Positions 35,700-46,475 of a DNA stretch of 64,000 nucleotides are shown piece by piece. Location of the stretch: the NCBI GenBank assembly GCA_010015655.1, contig ML976674.1:124001-188000 (forward strand), given 5' to 3'. Position numbers and translations under genes: made by a program. How positions within the stretch are numbered: position 1 is the first letter of the stretch; the number at the start of each line of letters is the position of its first letter. Origin of the DNA: Bimuria novae-zelandiae CBS 107.79. Taxonomy: Eukaryota > Ascomycota > Dothideomycetes > Pleosporales > Didymosphaeriaceae. The notes under the pieces were generated by a model. It was not told the DNA's origin. It did no database searches and worked only from the letters and a program-made list of their open reading frames with translations.

Positions 35700-36566
35700 A
35701 TGCCTGTCACACCCGACCAGGAGCAAATGTCCAATCCAGCCAACGGCGACGATGCTCCTGCTCTCAATCAAGTCCCATCGCCCCATATCGACATCTCTCC
35801 CCCGGAACCATCGAGCAGAGAGCCATTCCATCAGCAAAACCCCTCCACCTCAACCAGAGGGTCCCTTACGCCAGACTCCGCGACACCCTTTCGCTTCCTC
35901 GATCTCCCCTCAGAAATCCATTTAATGGTATACGAAGCAATGCACATCGAGCGACGCCACACGGTCTACAACACAGCAACCTTCGTCTACCACGCCCTCC
36001 CCGGCTGCCACATCCTCGCAACATGCCAACTGATCAATAAAGAAGCCGGTCCGACCCTCTCCCCTCAACTCCGCCCGACGCTCAACTACCCTATGCAGAT
36101 CATCTTCGGTTCCGCCACCGGCAACACCGAGGCCGAAATCCTCTATTTAATGTGCGGCTTTGGCTCTCCCTCCGGAAACCCCTTCTTCAAATCGCTCGAA
36201 TACTTGTTAGAGTATTATTGGATCTCGTCTCAGCATCCCGCGCAGGTCTTCCTGGTTTCTCAGCGCCGTGCTCCCGAGGTGGATCGACCGTGCGGCTTAA
36301 CCTAATTCCTGCAGCAAGCGTATCGCCGCGCGTAAATCGTCCTGCTAAAGAACCCTCACACAGTGACTCCACCTCTTCGCATAGTAGTTCCTACGAAGGG
36401 CCGTGCGACTCAATCTTATAACGCGTGGTATGGGCGTTTGTTCCGCTTTCTGTATAGTCTCAAGGAGGTTGGCCAGCTTGTGGCGGAGCCCCTTCGAACT
36501 GGGAAACCTTGCGTGGAGTTCCAGTTCGTTGCTCCTCTGGAACCCGAGATTGGGGAAGAGAAGTAG
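35700..36566 (+). pseudogene. F-box-like hypothetical protein with two in-frame stops
   Basis: From ATG 35700 the frame encodes a Pro/Ser-rich lead, then FRFLDLPSEIHLMVYEAM, an F-box-like start. Next come HALPGCHILATCQLINKEAG and LEYLLEYYWISSQHPAQV. It stops at TAA 36303 and again at TAA 36333. The same frame then continues open to 36566 (LRIVVPTKGRATQSYNAWYGRLFRF). This resembles the usual C-terminal part of the family, with FLQQAYRR between the two stops. Both stops could come from CAA by C-to-T. An alternative is an intron from about 36,245 to 36,314 (TTAACC branch, TGCAG end), but that leaves a frame ending earlier. A related gene is at 41947-42648. The function of the family is unknown. 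Confidence 0.6.
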
Positions 36567-37091
36567 GGTCACGTATAGTCAGCATGCGTATGGCGGCGGA
36601 TCTGCTTGATGGAGTGGTTCCTGGGCGCCCTAACCATGTGCTCGGGCCCATTTTGCTGAAGAAGACGATGAGTAGGGAGGAGTGGGAGGAGGATTGGGCT
36701 GAGCGCGTGTTGTGTTAGCTCGGTTTGTGGGCACTGGTTTTGTTGGTTGAAAATGATGCATATGGCACCGTCGGGAGGAACGTTCTGCGACACTGCGCGG
36801 CGTGGGAATTTACTGTAGCTTTGAGGGGGTATGAGCATTTATGGGGTCGATAGACGGGAACTGATGAATTCTGAAACGGTCCTATATGAACCATAAAGGA
36901 CGGAGTCCATGCATTGTGTCTGACTTGATCTGTTAGCACCCCGGGTGGGCTTGTATGGCTGCAATAATACCCAATGAATTTCTCCACAATGCAATGCTCT
37001 AAGTAAACATGTCCCTTTTGCGTGTTGCCGTCTATTTTTCTCTGAACATGCAGGACCTGCTGATTAAAGCCTGAGACATTAAGTTAAGAAC
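36567..37091. other. Intergenic, convergent 3' ends
   Basis: Several overlapping short frames on both strands with no domain. Nothing else seen. Confidence 0.55.
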
Positions 37092-38381
37092 TTATCTCTG
37101 CCTTACAACCGGTCCATGGCCCCGCTCACCGATCATCGGCTTTCTGAGTATCGGACCGTGAGGGCCCTGCAGTAGGTCAGGCCTACCATCTGGATTCCTC
37201 CTTTTGCCATCTTCGCCATCTTCGCCATCTTTCTCATCCAATTGCTTCGACTGGCCATCCCCTTCCCCTTCACTCTTCACCCACTTCTTCGCATAATCCT
37301 GCGAGCCTCCCCCCATCGCCCTCATCTCCTCATTATCCTCCCCCTCCCCACTAGCCACATACCTCTTCACCGTCTCAAGCAGCTCCGTCTCGTTCTGGAA
37401 ACTGCGCTCAGCGCTCCACTTCGCAAACGCGGCCCACCACCAACTATGCGTCTCCCCGTCGTCGCCTTTGTACCCGGCGATCTTGTCCCCGGAAGGAGAG
37501 GTAGATACGTGCGCTGCCCACGGCTTGTCGACGATGTAGTGCAGGATCGCAACTTCGGAGTCGCGCCACATCTTGGGGTGCCAGTAGCGCCATGTTTTGA
37601 GCACGTTGGTGCGCCAGGAGAGGGGGGACCAGCGGCCGTGAAACACCATGTTGAGGAAGTCTTGGTCGGGGAATTTCAGTTTTCGTAGTTCGCTGTGAGG
37701 TGTGCTTTCGAAAGCGCCGAGTACGAAGGAGGAAAGTCCGGAAGAAGGGTGGAAGAGGAAAGTCCCTGTGTTCATCTCTGACATCGTCTCCGGCTCGCTC
37801 TTTACTTCGGCGATACTATCGGGTCCCGCGACGTGCGTGTACGCACAGTTCTCAGGGACCCACGTCTTCGGAGCCCAGGCGTCATGGTCGAGGTTGCACA
37901 CACATATGTGCGTGGCGCACAGTCTCTTTCCGTCACCGGAGGAAAGGTACGCGTCGTTTTCCGCGTTGAAGATTAAAGGCGTGGGGTCGCGGAATATCAT
38001 CATGTCAGCGTCAAGAAAGCATAGACGGCCTAGCCTTTTCCCTTCTATCTCGAGGACTTCGAAGACACGCAGTTTCGTCCACGTGTCGATGAAGCGCTCG
38101 GCTACCATGCCGTGCTCGCTGTCGTTGTCGGACTTGGGGAGACGCAGATGGTCTACTGGGTGGAGGATGGTGTTTGGGTGTTTTGCTTCTGCACGAAGAG
38201 CATTGATAGAGTGTTCGGACATGGTCTCGGGCGTGTAGAGGATGATGAGCGGGGTGCTAGGGGAGTGCTGGTTCAGGGTGTAGGCGAGGAGTAGGGCGCC
38301 GGCGAGGTAGTTGGGTCGTGTGAGGAGGGTTGCGTATGCGTTGAAGCCATTGCTATTACTGTCTCTTTCTTGGACGCTCAT
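37092..38381 (-). CDS. Glycosyltransferase family 8 (glycogenin/galactinol synthase-like)
   Basis: Single-exon gene of 429 residues. The N-terminal GT-A fold begins AYATLLTRPNYLAGALLLAYTL. The metal-binding DxD is in FLDADMMIF (D124, D126). Further family motifs are MNTGTFLFHPS, FPDQDFLNMVF and a late ILHYIVDKPW. The first ~300 residues are the catalytic domain. The tail is Glu/Gly/Lys-rich and ends in GERGHGPVV. No signal peptide or membrane segment is seen, so a cytosolic UDP-sugar-dependent transferase is likely. It is longer than plant galactinol synthases because of the tail. The acceptor is unknown; glycogenin's target tyrosine region cannot be identified. It is transcribed in the same direction as PEX3 upstream. 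Confidence 0.85.
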   Translation of the reverse strand: MSVQERDSNSNGFNAYATLLTRPNYLAGALLLAYTLNQHSPSTPLIILYTPETMSEHSINALRAEAKHPNTILHPVDHLRLPKSDNDSEHGMVAERFIDTWTKLRVFEVLEIEGKRLGRLCFLDADMMIFRDPTPLIFNAENDAYLSSGDGKRLCATHICVCNLDHDAWAPKTWVPENCAYTHVAGPDSIAEVKSEPETMSEMNTGTFLFHPSSGLSSFVLGAFESTPHSELRKLKFPDQDFLNMVFHGRWSPLSWRTNVLKTWRYWHPKMWRDSEVAILHYIVDKPWAAHVSTSPSGDKIAGYKGDDGETHSWWWAAFAKWSAERSFQNETELLETVKRYVASGEGEDNEEMRAMGGGSQDYAKKWVKSEGEGDGQSKQLDEKDGEDGEDGKRRNPDGRPDLLQGPHGPILRKPMIGERGHGPVVRQR

Positions 38382-38863
38382 GGTGGTGGTCAGAGCCTGT
38401 TGTTGGGTGTGTCGTGAAGTTGAACCGTTTTGAGACTATTGGTGACGAAGAGACGCCCTCAGCAGAACCGCAGAATAGGAACGACTTCCAAGGAGATAAC
38501 AAATCGCTCGTAGGAGTGTGTATGTAACGACTTCTTCATTCTGCGTTCCTCGACACGCGGTGACGTCATTAACTCGCCTGTTCACGTGCTAGTGCATCCG
38601 CTGTGGCTCTCAACATTTGGGGGCACTCTTTTGACGACCGATATCAGTAAAGTTGGGTTGTGCTCTACATACGTAGTCTGGCATGCCTGTGGTCCAAAAT
38701 TATCGTAACATACCTCATTAAGTAATACGCGGGTATATCTCTCCCAACCAATGCCAACCCATCTCAGTCAGCTGCCCAGCTCATAAGGATAAACCAGCGA
38801 GATGTACTATACACGAAGCTCTAAACACACCACCACTACACCCATGCGTCCCACCTCGTGTGA
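38382..38863. other. Intergenic between PEX3 and the GT8 gene
   Basis: Presumed promoter of the GT8 gene and 3' region of PEX3. No ORF of interest. Confidence 0.6.
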
Positions 38864-40567
38864 TCAAATCACCCTCCCATCCTCCTTCGCGAGCGCCTTA
38901 TCCCATGCATTCTCAAACCCCTTGTCCACACCCTCCTCCTTCGCCTCCGCCTTCCCCAACTCCAGTCCAGGCGGCACATCCACGCCCGTCCTCAACGGCT
39001 CCCTCTCCTTCCCGGTAAACTCCGGGTCTTCAACCTCAAAATGACTCGAATACACGACGGCTGCAAAGCTCTCCAACTCCCTAACGTTCTCGATGGCTTC
39101 TAGGTATTCATTGCCCACGCCGGACCCGATACTGTGAGCCTGTCTGCAGAAGACTGCTAGGGAGGACGCGACCTTCGCCTTGGGCGAGCCAACGATTTCT
39201 TGGACGCGGGCGGTGGATTCAGAGATTGGCGGGATCTTGTAAGCGAGCTGGGAGATTTTCACGTCGATGAGGTGGGAGAAGGCGGCGTCGAGGAGGCGGG
39301 TGAGGACGTGGGTGAAGGCGGGGGAGTCGATGAGGTCGGCAGTTTCGTCGGTGAGGCGGCGGAAGGAAGTAGACGTCGTTGGCGAGGCGTCCGAGGAGTC
39401 GGTATTCATGCCGCTTTCGCGGAGGACGTAGGCTTCTTGGTCGGGGGAGGGAAGGAGGTAGGGCAGCCATTTGCAAGTCCTGCATAGATCGTTAGTGCTG
39501 ATGGGGCGAAAGTGGGAAGGAGCTACTGACCTCCGCTCTTCTTCGGTGGCACCTTCCACTTTCTTACGCACTTCGAGGGTGAGTTCGGAGAGGCGCTCGA
39601 TGGTTATTTCTTCGCGCGGGTTGAGGGTGCCGAAGACATCCTTGACGGCGACGCGCACTTTCTCCATTAGGTTGAGGCAGCCCTTGTGCAGAAGCCACCA
39701 GCTCAGACTCAGATATCGTCGGTTCGTCTCAAAGTCGTTGCCGTAGGCCTGCTCGACATTGTCGTCGTCATGGTTCTCCAAGTTTATTCGCGATTCTTGG
39801 GTCGCTGGCGGTGGAGAGGCGAGTGACACGACCGAGGCGAGGTAGTTGCGGCGGCCCAGCAGGTTCAGCTGGATGCGGGTGAGGAGAGTGAGGAGCGATA
39901 GCGTGTATAGCAGCGTGAAGGCTCGTGTTATCGCTTGAAACATTAGTCAATTTGGAGTACAAATACTCCTCGCATCACTCACAGCTGATCTTCATCTCGC
40001 TCCATAGCTGTGCCTTGCTCTTCTTGCTCTTGCGCTCGCCCGACTCGGTGCCGCCTTCCACGCTCCCCGCTGCGCTCTCGCCCTCGCCGGCAATCTGGCT
40101 TGCATGTATGTAGCTCTCGCTCTGGAAGCTGGAGCTCTTCGCATCATCCTCGGTAGTGTCCGCGACACTCGGCGGGGCCGTGCTTGCGATTTCGCTCGGC
40201 CCCACGCTCCTCGCTAATCGTTCAGCCTTCTGCTTCTGCAGCTCCTCCAGCACCTGTTCGACAGGAACGGCGTCGAGGAGGTTCTCGGTAGCGGTGGGGA
40301 GGATGGCGAGGACGGTGAAGGTGCAATCTTCTTGGTTTTGTTCGAAGCGGCGTCGCAGGCTATGTCGTTGTTAGCATCGTCTCCGAGAAGGTTGAATTGT
40401 GCCTCCCACTTTTCCTTTGCAATGCGATCCTCACTCATGCGCTGGCGTGCCTCGGACAGCTTCCCCAGCGCATACTGCCCTGCTAAGTATCCCGCGCCCA
40501 ATACGCCTGCGCCTATGGCGAAGTTGACGCGATTGCGCCGAAGCCAACGCCGCGATGCCGCTATCAT
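38864..40567 (-). CDS. PEX3: Peroxin-3, peroxisomal membrane biogenesis protein
   Basis: Four exons (40567-40410, 40359-39983, 39933-39531, 39479-38864) give 517 residues. The introns are 50, 49 and 51 bases with GT..AG and CTAAC-like branches. The N-terminus has a short basic lead and a membrane segment (VNFAIGAGVLGAGYLAGQYAL). The hallmark Pex3 motif AKENLRRRFEQNQEDCTFTVL is formed across the first splice (N from the junction). It continues ILPTATENLLDAVPVEQVLEELQKQKAE. A central Ser/Glu-rich insert, then RIQLNLLGRRNYLASVVSLA and a C-terminal helical domain, fit fungal Pex3. Role: docks Pex19 and recruits peroxisomal membrane proteins; anchored in the peroxisome/ER membrane. The last intron is 51 bases without an in-frame stop, so retention would add 17 residues. 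Confidence 0.95.
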
Positions 40568-41301
40568 GATGCCCTACAAGGAGCTGTTCCCTGTGCCGAG
40601 TCGCGGGAGCGCGGGGAGGGACGACTAAACGCGCCCGCACCGAACAGAGAAGTGATGTCACCAATGAAGCCGAGAACCGTCTACAAGAAGCTTCAAACCG
40701 GCGATACGACGAGTGTAAAACCCAAAGAACAAACAAGCAATTGGTCGGTAGCGAGATGCAGTCAAAAGTATCGCATGCGTGGCTGGTGTCGTGTACGCCA
40801 GGTCATGCACAGGCCATCTGAATCTGGGGAAGCCGAGGCAATCGCGGAACGTCACTGCCAGTTGGAAGCCTAGCATGAATATTCATCGTTTCCACCCCTC
40901 ACTCGATATCATTTGACAAATTGATTGAATCATCTTATTTTGATGGGCGAACACAAGGCATTCTAGCCACTAGCAACCCATGATTTATCCCTAATGCCTC
41001 TTGAAAGAGACCCAACGCATAAGCAGAATGATCATGACCGCCATGCATCCCATCACTCCACAGCGTCGAGAAAATACTAGGACAACTGAAAGGCGCATAC
41101 GCTCTCCTCGCAAGCTTTTACGGGACGGACACACAAGGTACAAGCTTTTGGCCTTTTGCATCAGATATACTGTAGTAATCCAGAGGACCTCGGGGTGCAC
41201 CAACACACGATGTCTTGGCTTCTTAGTAACAATCAGCCTTCCTTCGAACTCTCCTGCGGTAGATTAGGTATGTGCGGATGGTGTAGCCAATCGCCTTCGA
41301 C
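40568..41301. other. Intergenic upstream of PEX3
   Basis: Probable PEX3 promoter and further non-coding sequence. Short frames on both strands lack known motifs. Confidence 0.5.
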
Positions 41302-41813
41302 TCACTCGGCCTCCCACTCTTGCGTGCTCATCGTATCCTTGACAACAACCGGTGCCAACCGCCATTGCGAGAAGCGAGTGTTCGCAAACTCTGCAAATTT
41401 GTTGAGAGATTGTGTGGTATTTCCCTCCCTGCCTGCCCACCCACCGGGGGTAGGGGTCGTGAATTGCAGCTCGATTCTAGCCCCGTACCTTTCCAGCACA
41501 TCCCCTTGCAAGAACGCTTCCGACGATTGCAAGAGCCTTCCTTCTCATGCCGTTCGTCTCGATTACTGTTAGCAAGCGTTTCTTGCGTTGTCTACAGCGG
41601 CAAGCCTGGAGCATTTTCGTGTGCAGGCCGTCCTGCAGCAACATACATGACGATATTCCACGCGCTGAGCCGAGGAAGCACCGAGGCAGACTCACCCTCC
41701 ACACTCCCAACTTCGCGCAAGTGAACAACGCAAGCCGCAGCTTGTTTACAAGTGACCCACACTGAGGTTCGTGACCCCAACACCAGACAATATCTTTTCA
41801 GATCAACTTCCAT
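41302..41813 (-). CDS. Hypothetical protein, two-exon model
   Basis: Exons 41813-41596 and 41536-41302 join in phase through a 59-base intron (41537-41595) with a TGCTAAC branch, giving 150 residues. The second exon (FLQGDVLERYGARIELQFTTPTPGGWAGREGNTTQSL...) has balanced protein-like composition without low complexity. A further 63-base GT..AG segment inside exon 1 could be an optional intron because it keeps the frame. I recognise no family. The start codon is uncertain. It is divergent from the F-box-like gene at 41947. Confidence 0.35.
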
Positions 41814-41946
41814 CGAACAGGTGGCAAGGCTGGAGAGGCAATATCTCGCGTCGATTCGCAGCTACACGAACTTGAATTTGAGCCCAACGGCGGTTGATTC
41901 CCTACTCAGGGGTCGGGCACTGCCCTGAACTCGTGCCACCGCCCAT

Positions 41947-42648
41947 ATGGAGCCCTTTCGGTTTCTGGATCCTCCGAAGGACCTGAGGTTGATGGTCTAC
42001 GAGCGACTAACCATTCAGACACGACACATGCCCGCACTTGATTGTTTTCAGACCGACTTCACCATCGTTTATCGCGTAGTTCCTGGGATTGAGATTTTCG
42101 CGACATGCCGCCAGATTAATGATGAGGCGGGTGCAATTCTGTACGCTCGACTACGCTCTATAATTGCTATTCCCCCGCAAATCATCCTCGACTACACTCG
42201 AACGTCATTCCTGATTTACGATGGCTTTAACCGCGATGGAGACCATGATCTGGCTGCCATGCTCAAGGACGCCTAGGAGAATGCAGCAGACGACCCTTGG
42301 TGCAAGACTCGCTTTCCTGTTCGACGCCCGCTTGGCGAGCCATACACGAAGTTGGACCACTTTCGAACCTCGCTCTGCCTAGGTTATGTAATGAGAGGAG
42401 ACTGCTTCATACGTCAGCAGACCCGATTCCAACCCCTTGTCACACCCCGTCGGCGTTTTTTTACCTTAGGCTCTGGGAGGCCGTCGAAGACCTGTCCACC
42501 TGCCCTAAACGAAGTTCGAGTTGAGTGCGGCGTGGTGCGAACAGGCAGAAGGCTTGTTTTAAAATCTTGGGATTGCCAAGACATTAACTCTCACAGGTTA
42601 GCGTCGTGTCTGATCATGAACACTACGAGAACCAAGTACACACTCTGA
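41947..42648 (+). pseudogene. F-box-like hypothetical protein with one in-frame TAG
   Basis: Frame 41947-42648 is open for 233 codons except for TAG at 42274-42276. The start (MEPFRFLDPPKDLRLMVYERL) and FATCRQINDEAGAILYARL are clearly related to the gene at 35700 (FRFLDLPSEIHLMVYEAM, LATCQLINKEAG). After the stop the frame stays open for another 124 codons, so a single C-to-T (CAG to TAG) or G-to-A change would explain the break. Readthrough or a sequencing error cannot be excluded. Function unknown; the N-terminus looks like an F-box. Confidence 0.6.
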
Positions 42649-43295
42649 TCTACCAAGCGCCAGACAAGCCGTCATTGAACTAGCAAGAACCCGTAGACTA
42701 TCGCAAAACTCTACAAATTCACACATCGCACCATCAGCAAGTCATCCCAGTCATATACCAAATGGATTACATTCACTATCACAAGCTCCACACTTTTACT
42801 GCGGGTGAAAAATTCAACTAACAAAAACGCTCCCTCAGATGAATCTTCACTGGCTGCACTTTTCCATCATTAAAAGCCAGAATCGCAAATAAAAAGACCG
42901 CTTTAATACATTCTACCTGCCGCTGCTCCCGCTAAGCTAAAACAAATACATTCTATGGAGTGATAATGTCGCAAGTTCAATCTAGATGTTGTGAGATAAA
43001 TCGAAAAAGTTGATGGAGGAATGCCGTGATAATGTCCCAAGGTCAGTCTGGATGGTGTGAGATAAATTGAGAAAGGGAATTGAGAAATGCCGTGACAGGT
43101 CTTCGCAAGATTATGGAAAGGTATCGCCGATTCTTGGAATGAAGTACAGAAATGTCGTGATAGATGGTGCAAAATAGAGCCGGTTTCTCTGTTTTGATAG
43201 ATAGTGTGAGACAGTCTTGTAGTCGATGTTCAAGCTTCGAAGTTGGCCACCTGCCCTGAGCTGACACCTGCGCCAGATCTTGAAATCCGGGGAAG
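42649..43295. other. Intergenic, AT-leaning
   Basis: Contains two imperfect ~60-base repeats with the phrase GATGGTGTGAGATAAAT/GATGTTGTGAGATAAAT (about 42,985-43,010 and 43,050-43,070), spaced about 65 bases. No gene. Probably the 3' region of the coiled-coil gene. Confidence 0.5.
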
Positions 43296-45764
43296 CTAGT
43301 ACAGATCGATCAAATTGACATGCTGATCCGCCTTGTGCACTTTGTCGCCCTCAGAGCTTCCATAGGAAAAGATGCGCCTGCCTGAAGAGAAAGACGGTAC
43401 TTCGACGTGCTTCGGCCCAGTAGAGTCCTCGCCAGTGCTAGCATTCGTGGGCGTGGGCGTGGGCGTGGGCGTGGGCGTGGGCGTGATCCCTCCGCTGACA
43501 TCACCTGGGGAGGTCTCGAGAGTAGTCGCGTTCGTGTTGGAGGACGGAGACTGGAAGGCGGGAAGGAGGGGCCGGGGTCGAGGGGCCGTCCTAGTGCCGT
43601 ACAAAGGAACGCCGGAAGACTCATCTGGGATGCGTAGCATGGGGTTCGGGTATTTCTGCAGGCCATTCGATTGCTGAGGACGACCGCGGGGTTCGAGGCG
43701 TGGATTATGGGTGGTAACAGGTCCGTTGGCACGATCAGTGATGTGCACGTATGGGTGCCTCGGCTTGACTGTAGGATCGGTTCCGTACCCATCCACATAT
43801 TTGCGCAGGACGCGTTCAGGGAAATCGGTAGAGCGGGTGGGCGGTGCAGGTGAGCTGGGCCCGGCCTTGACAGGGAGCGGAGCTGTGGTTGTCTCGCGCC
43901 GACCGACCTGCAGCCCTCGGATGAACGGGTTGTCAGGATGGCCAGGGTCAAACAAGAAAGCCGCCTCCGGGCTGTTAGGCGACAGCAAGCCCGCTTGAAC
44001 CTTACTCGTGTTTTCGTACATGCGATGGCAGGCCGCATAGCCTTGTTCGAAGCACTCCTGTCGTAACTTGTCGTTGCCTTCGGTTTGACCAGTGACTTTG
44101 CCCTGTGCGTAGCCGCGGTCATATTCCGCGTTTCCTGCACGAGTTGTGATCTCTTCTTCAAGCTCAGCTCGAATCTTGGCCTCGAGCTCTTCGCCGAATT
44201 GACTCTTGTCCATGGCGGCGCATGCCTTCTCTCGGATGCGGACATTCGCCTCGCGGAGTTCCAATGCCTTCATCTTCATGGCAAGTTCGGCTTCAACTTT
44301 GCCATTGCGACAAGACATTTCGTGTCCTACCCTCTCACGAATGATTTCCATGTTAACATCAATAAAGCTCTCGAGGTCTTGGTCGTCTGCACCTGCAGCT
44401 TGCTTCTGGCCAATCGCAAGAAGGTGTTCGATCTTGCGGGTGAGCTTTATACGACCTCCGAGTTCGAGTTTCTGTTTCTTAATCTCCACCGTCTGTTCAG
44501 CAAGACTAATCTGCTGGTCCAAGATGGCGCTGTGGATCGGTTGGAAAGCTGCCTCGAGGTTTTCCCTTGCACGCACGTAGGATTTTCCAAGCGCAATTTT
44601 ATGAGCCTTCCGCTCCTCTTCAAGAGTCTGATTGGCTTGGCGCAACTGAGCTTGTAGGTTTCGGACTTCGTCTCTAGGGTCCGGTCTGTCAGAGTTCTGG
44701 TAGTTACCATACTGTTGACGACGAGGGGCACGGGGGAGATGCTGAAACTGGACTTCGTTAGCAACCTGTTGTTCATGTCTTTCAATGCATACTGTCTACC
44801 TGCTGTTCGAACCTTCCGGTCCAATGTTCTCGGTATTGCTGAGATGGCTGTGCTGCGTACTTCTGAAAGTCAGATATACTTAAAGGACACGACCAAGACA
44901 ATCGTGCTTACCTTAGAAGGGTACATGTCTGATTTGGGATCGTTTGTCTCTTCAAATGATCCAGATGAAGTGTCAACAACACTAGATGCCTCAGCGTATG
45001 ATGGAGATCCGTTGACCTCCGAAGGATCGATAGATCGGCGAGACACTTCCTTCAGCGTCGTAGGGCCTACACATGTTAGCTGAATGATACCATTAACACT
45101 TCTTTCTGGGAGTGGAAGCCCCATCGCAGTTTTCTCCTAGATCAATGTATGTGTACGACGTGGTTCGGCGAGAAACGCGCAAAATTAGTAATCCTTACTA
45201 TTTATAGTTGCTGGGGAATGAGCTTCAACACAGTTATTAACCATTGAAACGAGCTCCTTCGGTTCCGTGACCTCATCTGAACTCAACGTTTCCGTGTCAG
45301 GGTCGTGAACTGTCGACTTTGAGTCCCAGCCTCCATCAGAAGCAATCTTGATGTCCATCTGGTCGATTTCTGTGTCAACCGTACCGGCTCGAGTATTCCC
45401 TGAATCACCGCAGGCGGGAGAATGGGACAACTTCGCCTCCGTGCCAGTGTAGATATCGTCATTGTGTCCGGCACCAATGATGGTACGCTTGAATGTGTCA
45501 GCTCAACATCATCTCGAAAAGTTGCAGCTATCGTACCTCTGAAGACCCCACTTCCGGCTTCGGAGTAGTGTCTTGGGCGAATTCCGATATAGAGCCTTTA
45601 CGAGGACCTTTGCCCTCCCCTTCGTTGAGATCCAGGTTGCCGACGTTCAGGAGAGTTCCAGATGCTTGACCGTCTTCTGAGAGCTCGTCACCATGACCCA
45701 AATTCCCACTCTTGACCACTTCTACTTCACCCAAGACCTTGGGCTGTTCTTCCAAGTCCGCCAT
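43296..45764 (-). CDS. Coiled-coil hypothetical protein
   Basis: Five exons (45764-45537, 45487-45199, 45105-44912, 44862-44800, 44747-43296) agree in phase and give 741 residues. Introns are 49, 93, 49 and 52 bases with GT..AG and CTGAC/CTAAC branches. The N-terminal third is acidic and Ser/Gly-rich. A long coiled coil follows (LRQANQTLEEERKAHKIALG through KIEHLLAIGQKQAAG and MKMKALELREANVRIREK). Then comes a proline-rich C-terminal part with a (PT)n run encoded by the repeat at 43447-43484. No catalytic domain is recognised. The start ATG at 45764 follows from frame and lack of upstream in-frame sequence; a short frame at 45888 may be an upstream ORF. Possibly a scaffold protein; this is a guess from shape only. 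Confidence 0.65.
43447..43484. repeat. (GTGGGC)n minisatellite in coding sequence
   Basis: About six tandem GTGGGC units, read on the minus strand as alternating Pro-Thr codons. The length keeps the frame. Confidence 0.95.
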
Positions 45765-46475
45765 ATCGGCGCTTAGCCTCACAAACGGAGAAGTCGAGGC
45801 AGGCGTCGAGAAGGCTCTGTATGTCCCCTATGGGAGGATAGACCGGGGAGTTGGGGGATTGGAGGAAGAATTCGAAGGTGGCGGCCATGGTCTTATATAC
45901 CCATGTGGGGAAGTCCATGCAAACGGATGACTTCGGTAAAAGGCCGGAAACCCCGAGAATATGTGAGAAACCTGTGCCTACTCCGTGAGCGTGACTTGAG
46001 CGTTTGGAGCTGGGCTAACGGAAGGCTGGAGGAACAAACGAGCGGTCACCGCAAGTTGGTGTCAGAAACCCTGCAGAGGCTTACCGCTCGGCCGGGATGC
46101 TGAAATGATACCAGGCAGACTGGATGGGGCTAACTGGAGTTTCAGTATAGCGTTGATGGAAAAGACAGTCGACAAACCACCAAGACAAGTAGATACTGAT
46201 GCTGGTCGACGCTTGGGGCAAAGAGGGTCACGACTCACAAGTAAGAGAGGCTGTAGGAAGTTCCTGGGGAAAAGTATGGATAGAGGGCGAGATATAGTGA
46301 TAGTAGAGCAAAATCAGGTCATGATAATAGTTCTATATTCCCTGAGTCGCAGTCGAAGATATTTGCGCAATTTACCGGCTTATAGAAGTAATAACAGGTC
46401 TGATAAGCTCGTTGTTGTTGTTGGGAAGTTTAAACACCAAGCAGGTCCGAGTGCCGTAGCCGCTGAACCGAAGCT
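45765..46475. other. Intergenic, 5' region of the coiled-coil gene
   Basis: Includes a minus-strand short frame (45918-45727, MDFPTWVYKTMAATFEFF...) that overlaps the start of the next gene in another frame and may act as an upstream ORF. The rest shows nothing recognisable. Confidence 0.45.

Noticed and set aside
42985..43075. Two ~65-base spaced imperfect repeats as a possible mobile element end
   Set aside because: Direct, short, and without terminal inversion or target duplication.
43310..44245. 311-residue Arg/Pro/Ser-rich ORF
   Set aside because: Shadow frame of the coiled-coil gene on the same strand; composition typical of an off-frame reading.
45727..45918. First exon of the coiled-coil gene starting at 45888
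   Set aside because: No splice signals bring this frame into phase with the next exon; the ATG at 45764 gives a consistent five-exon model.
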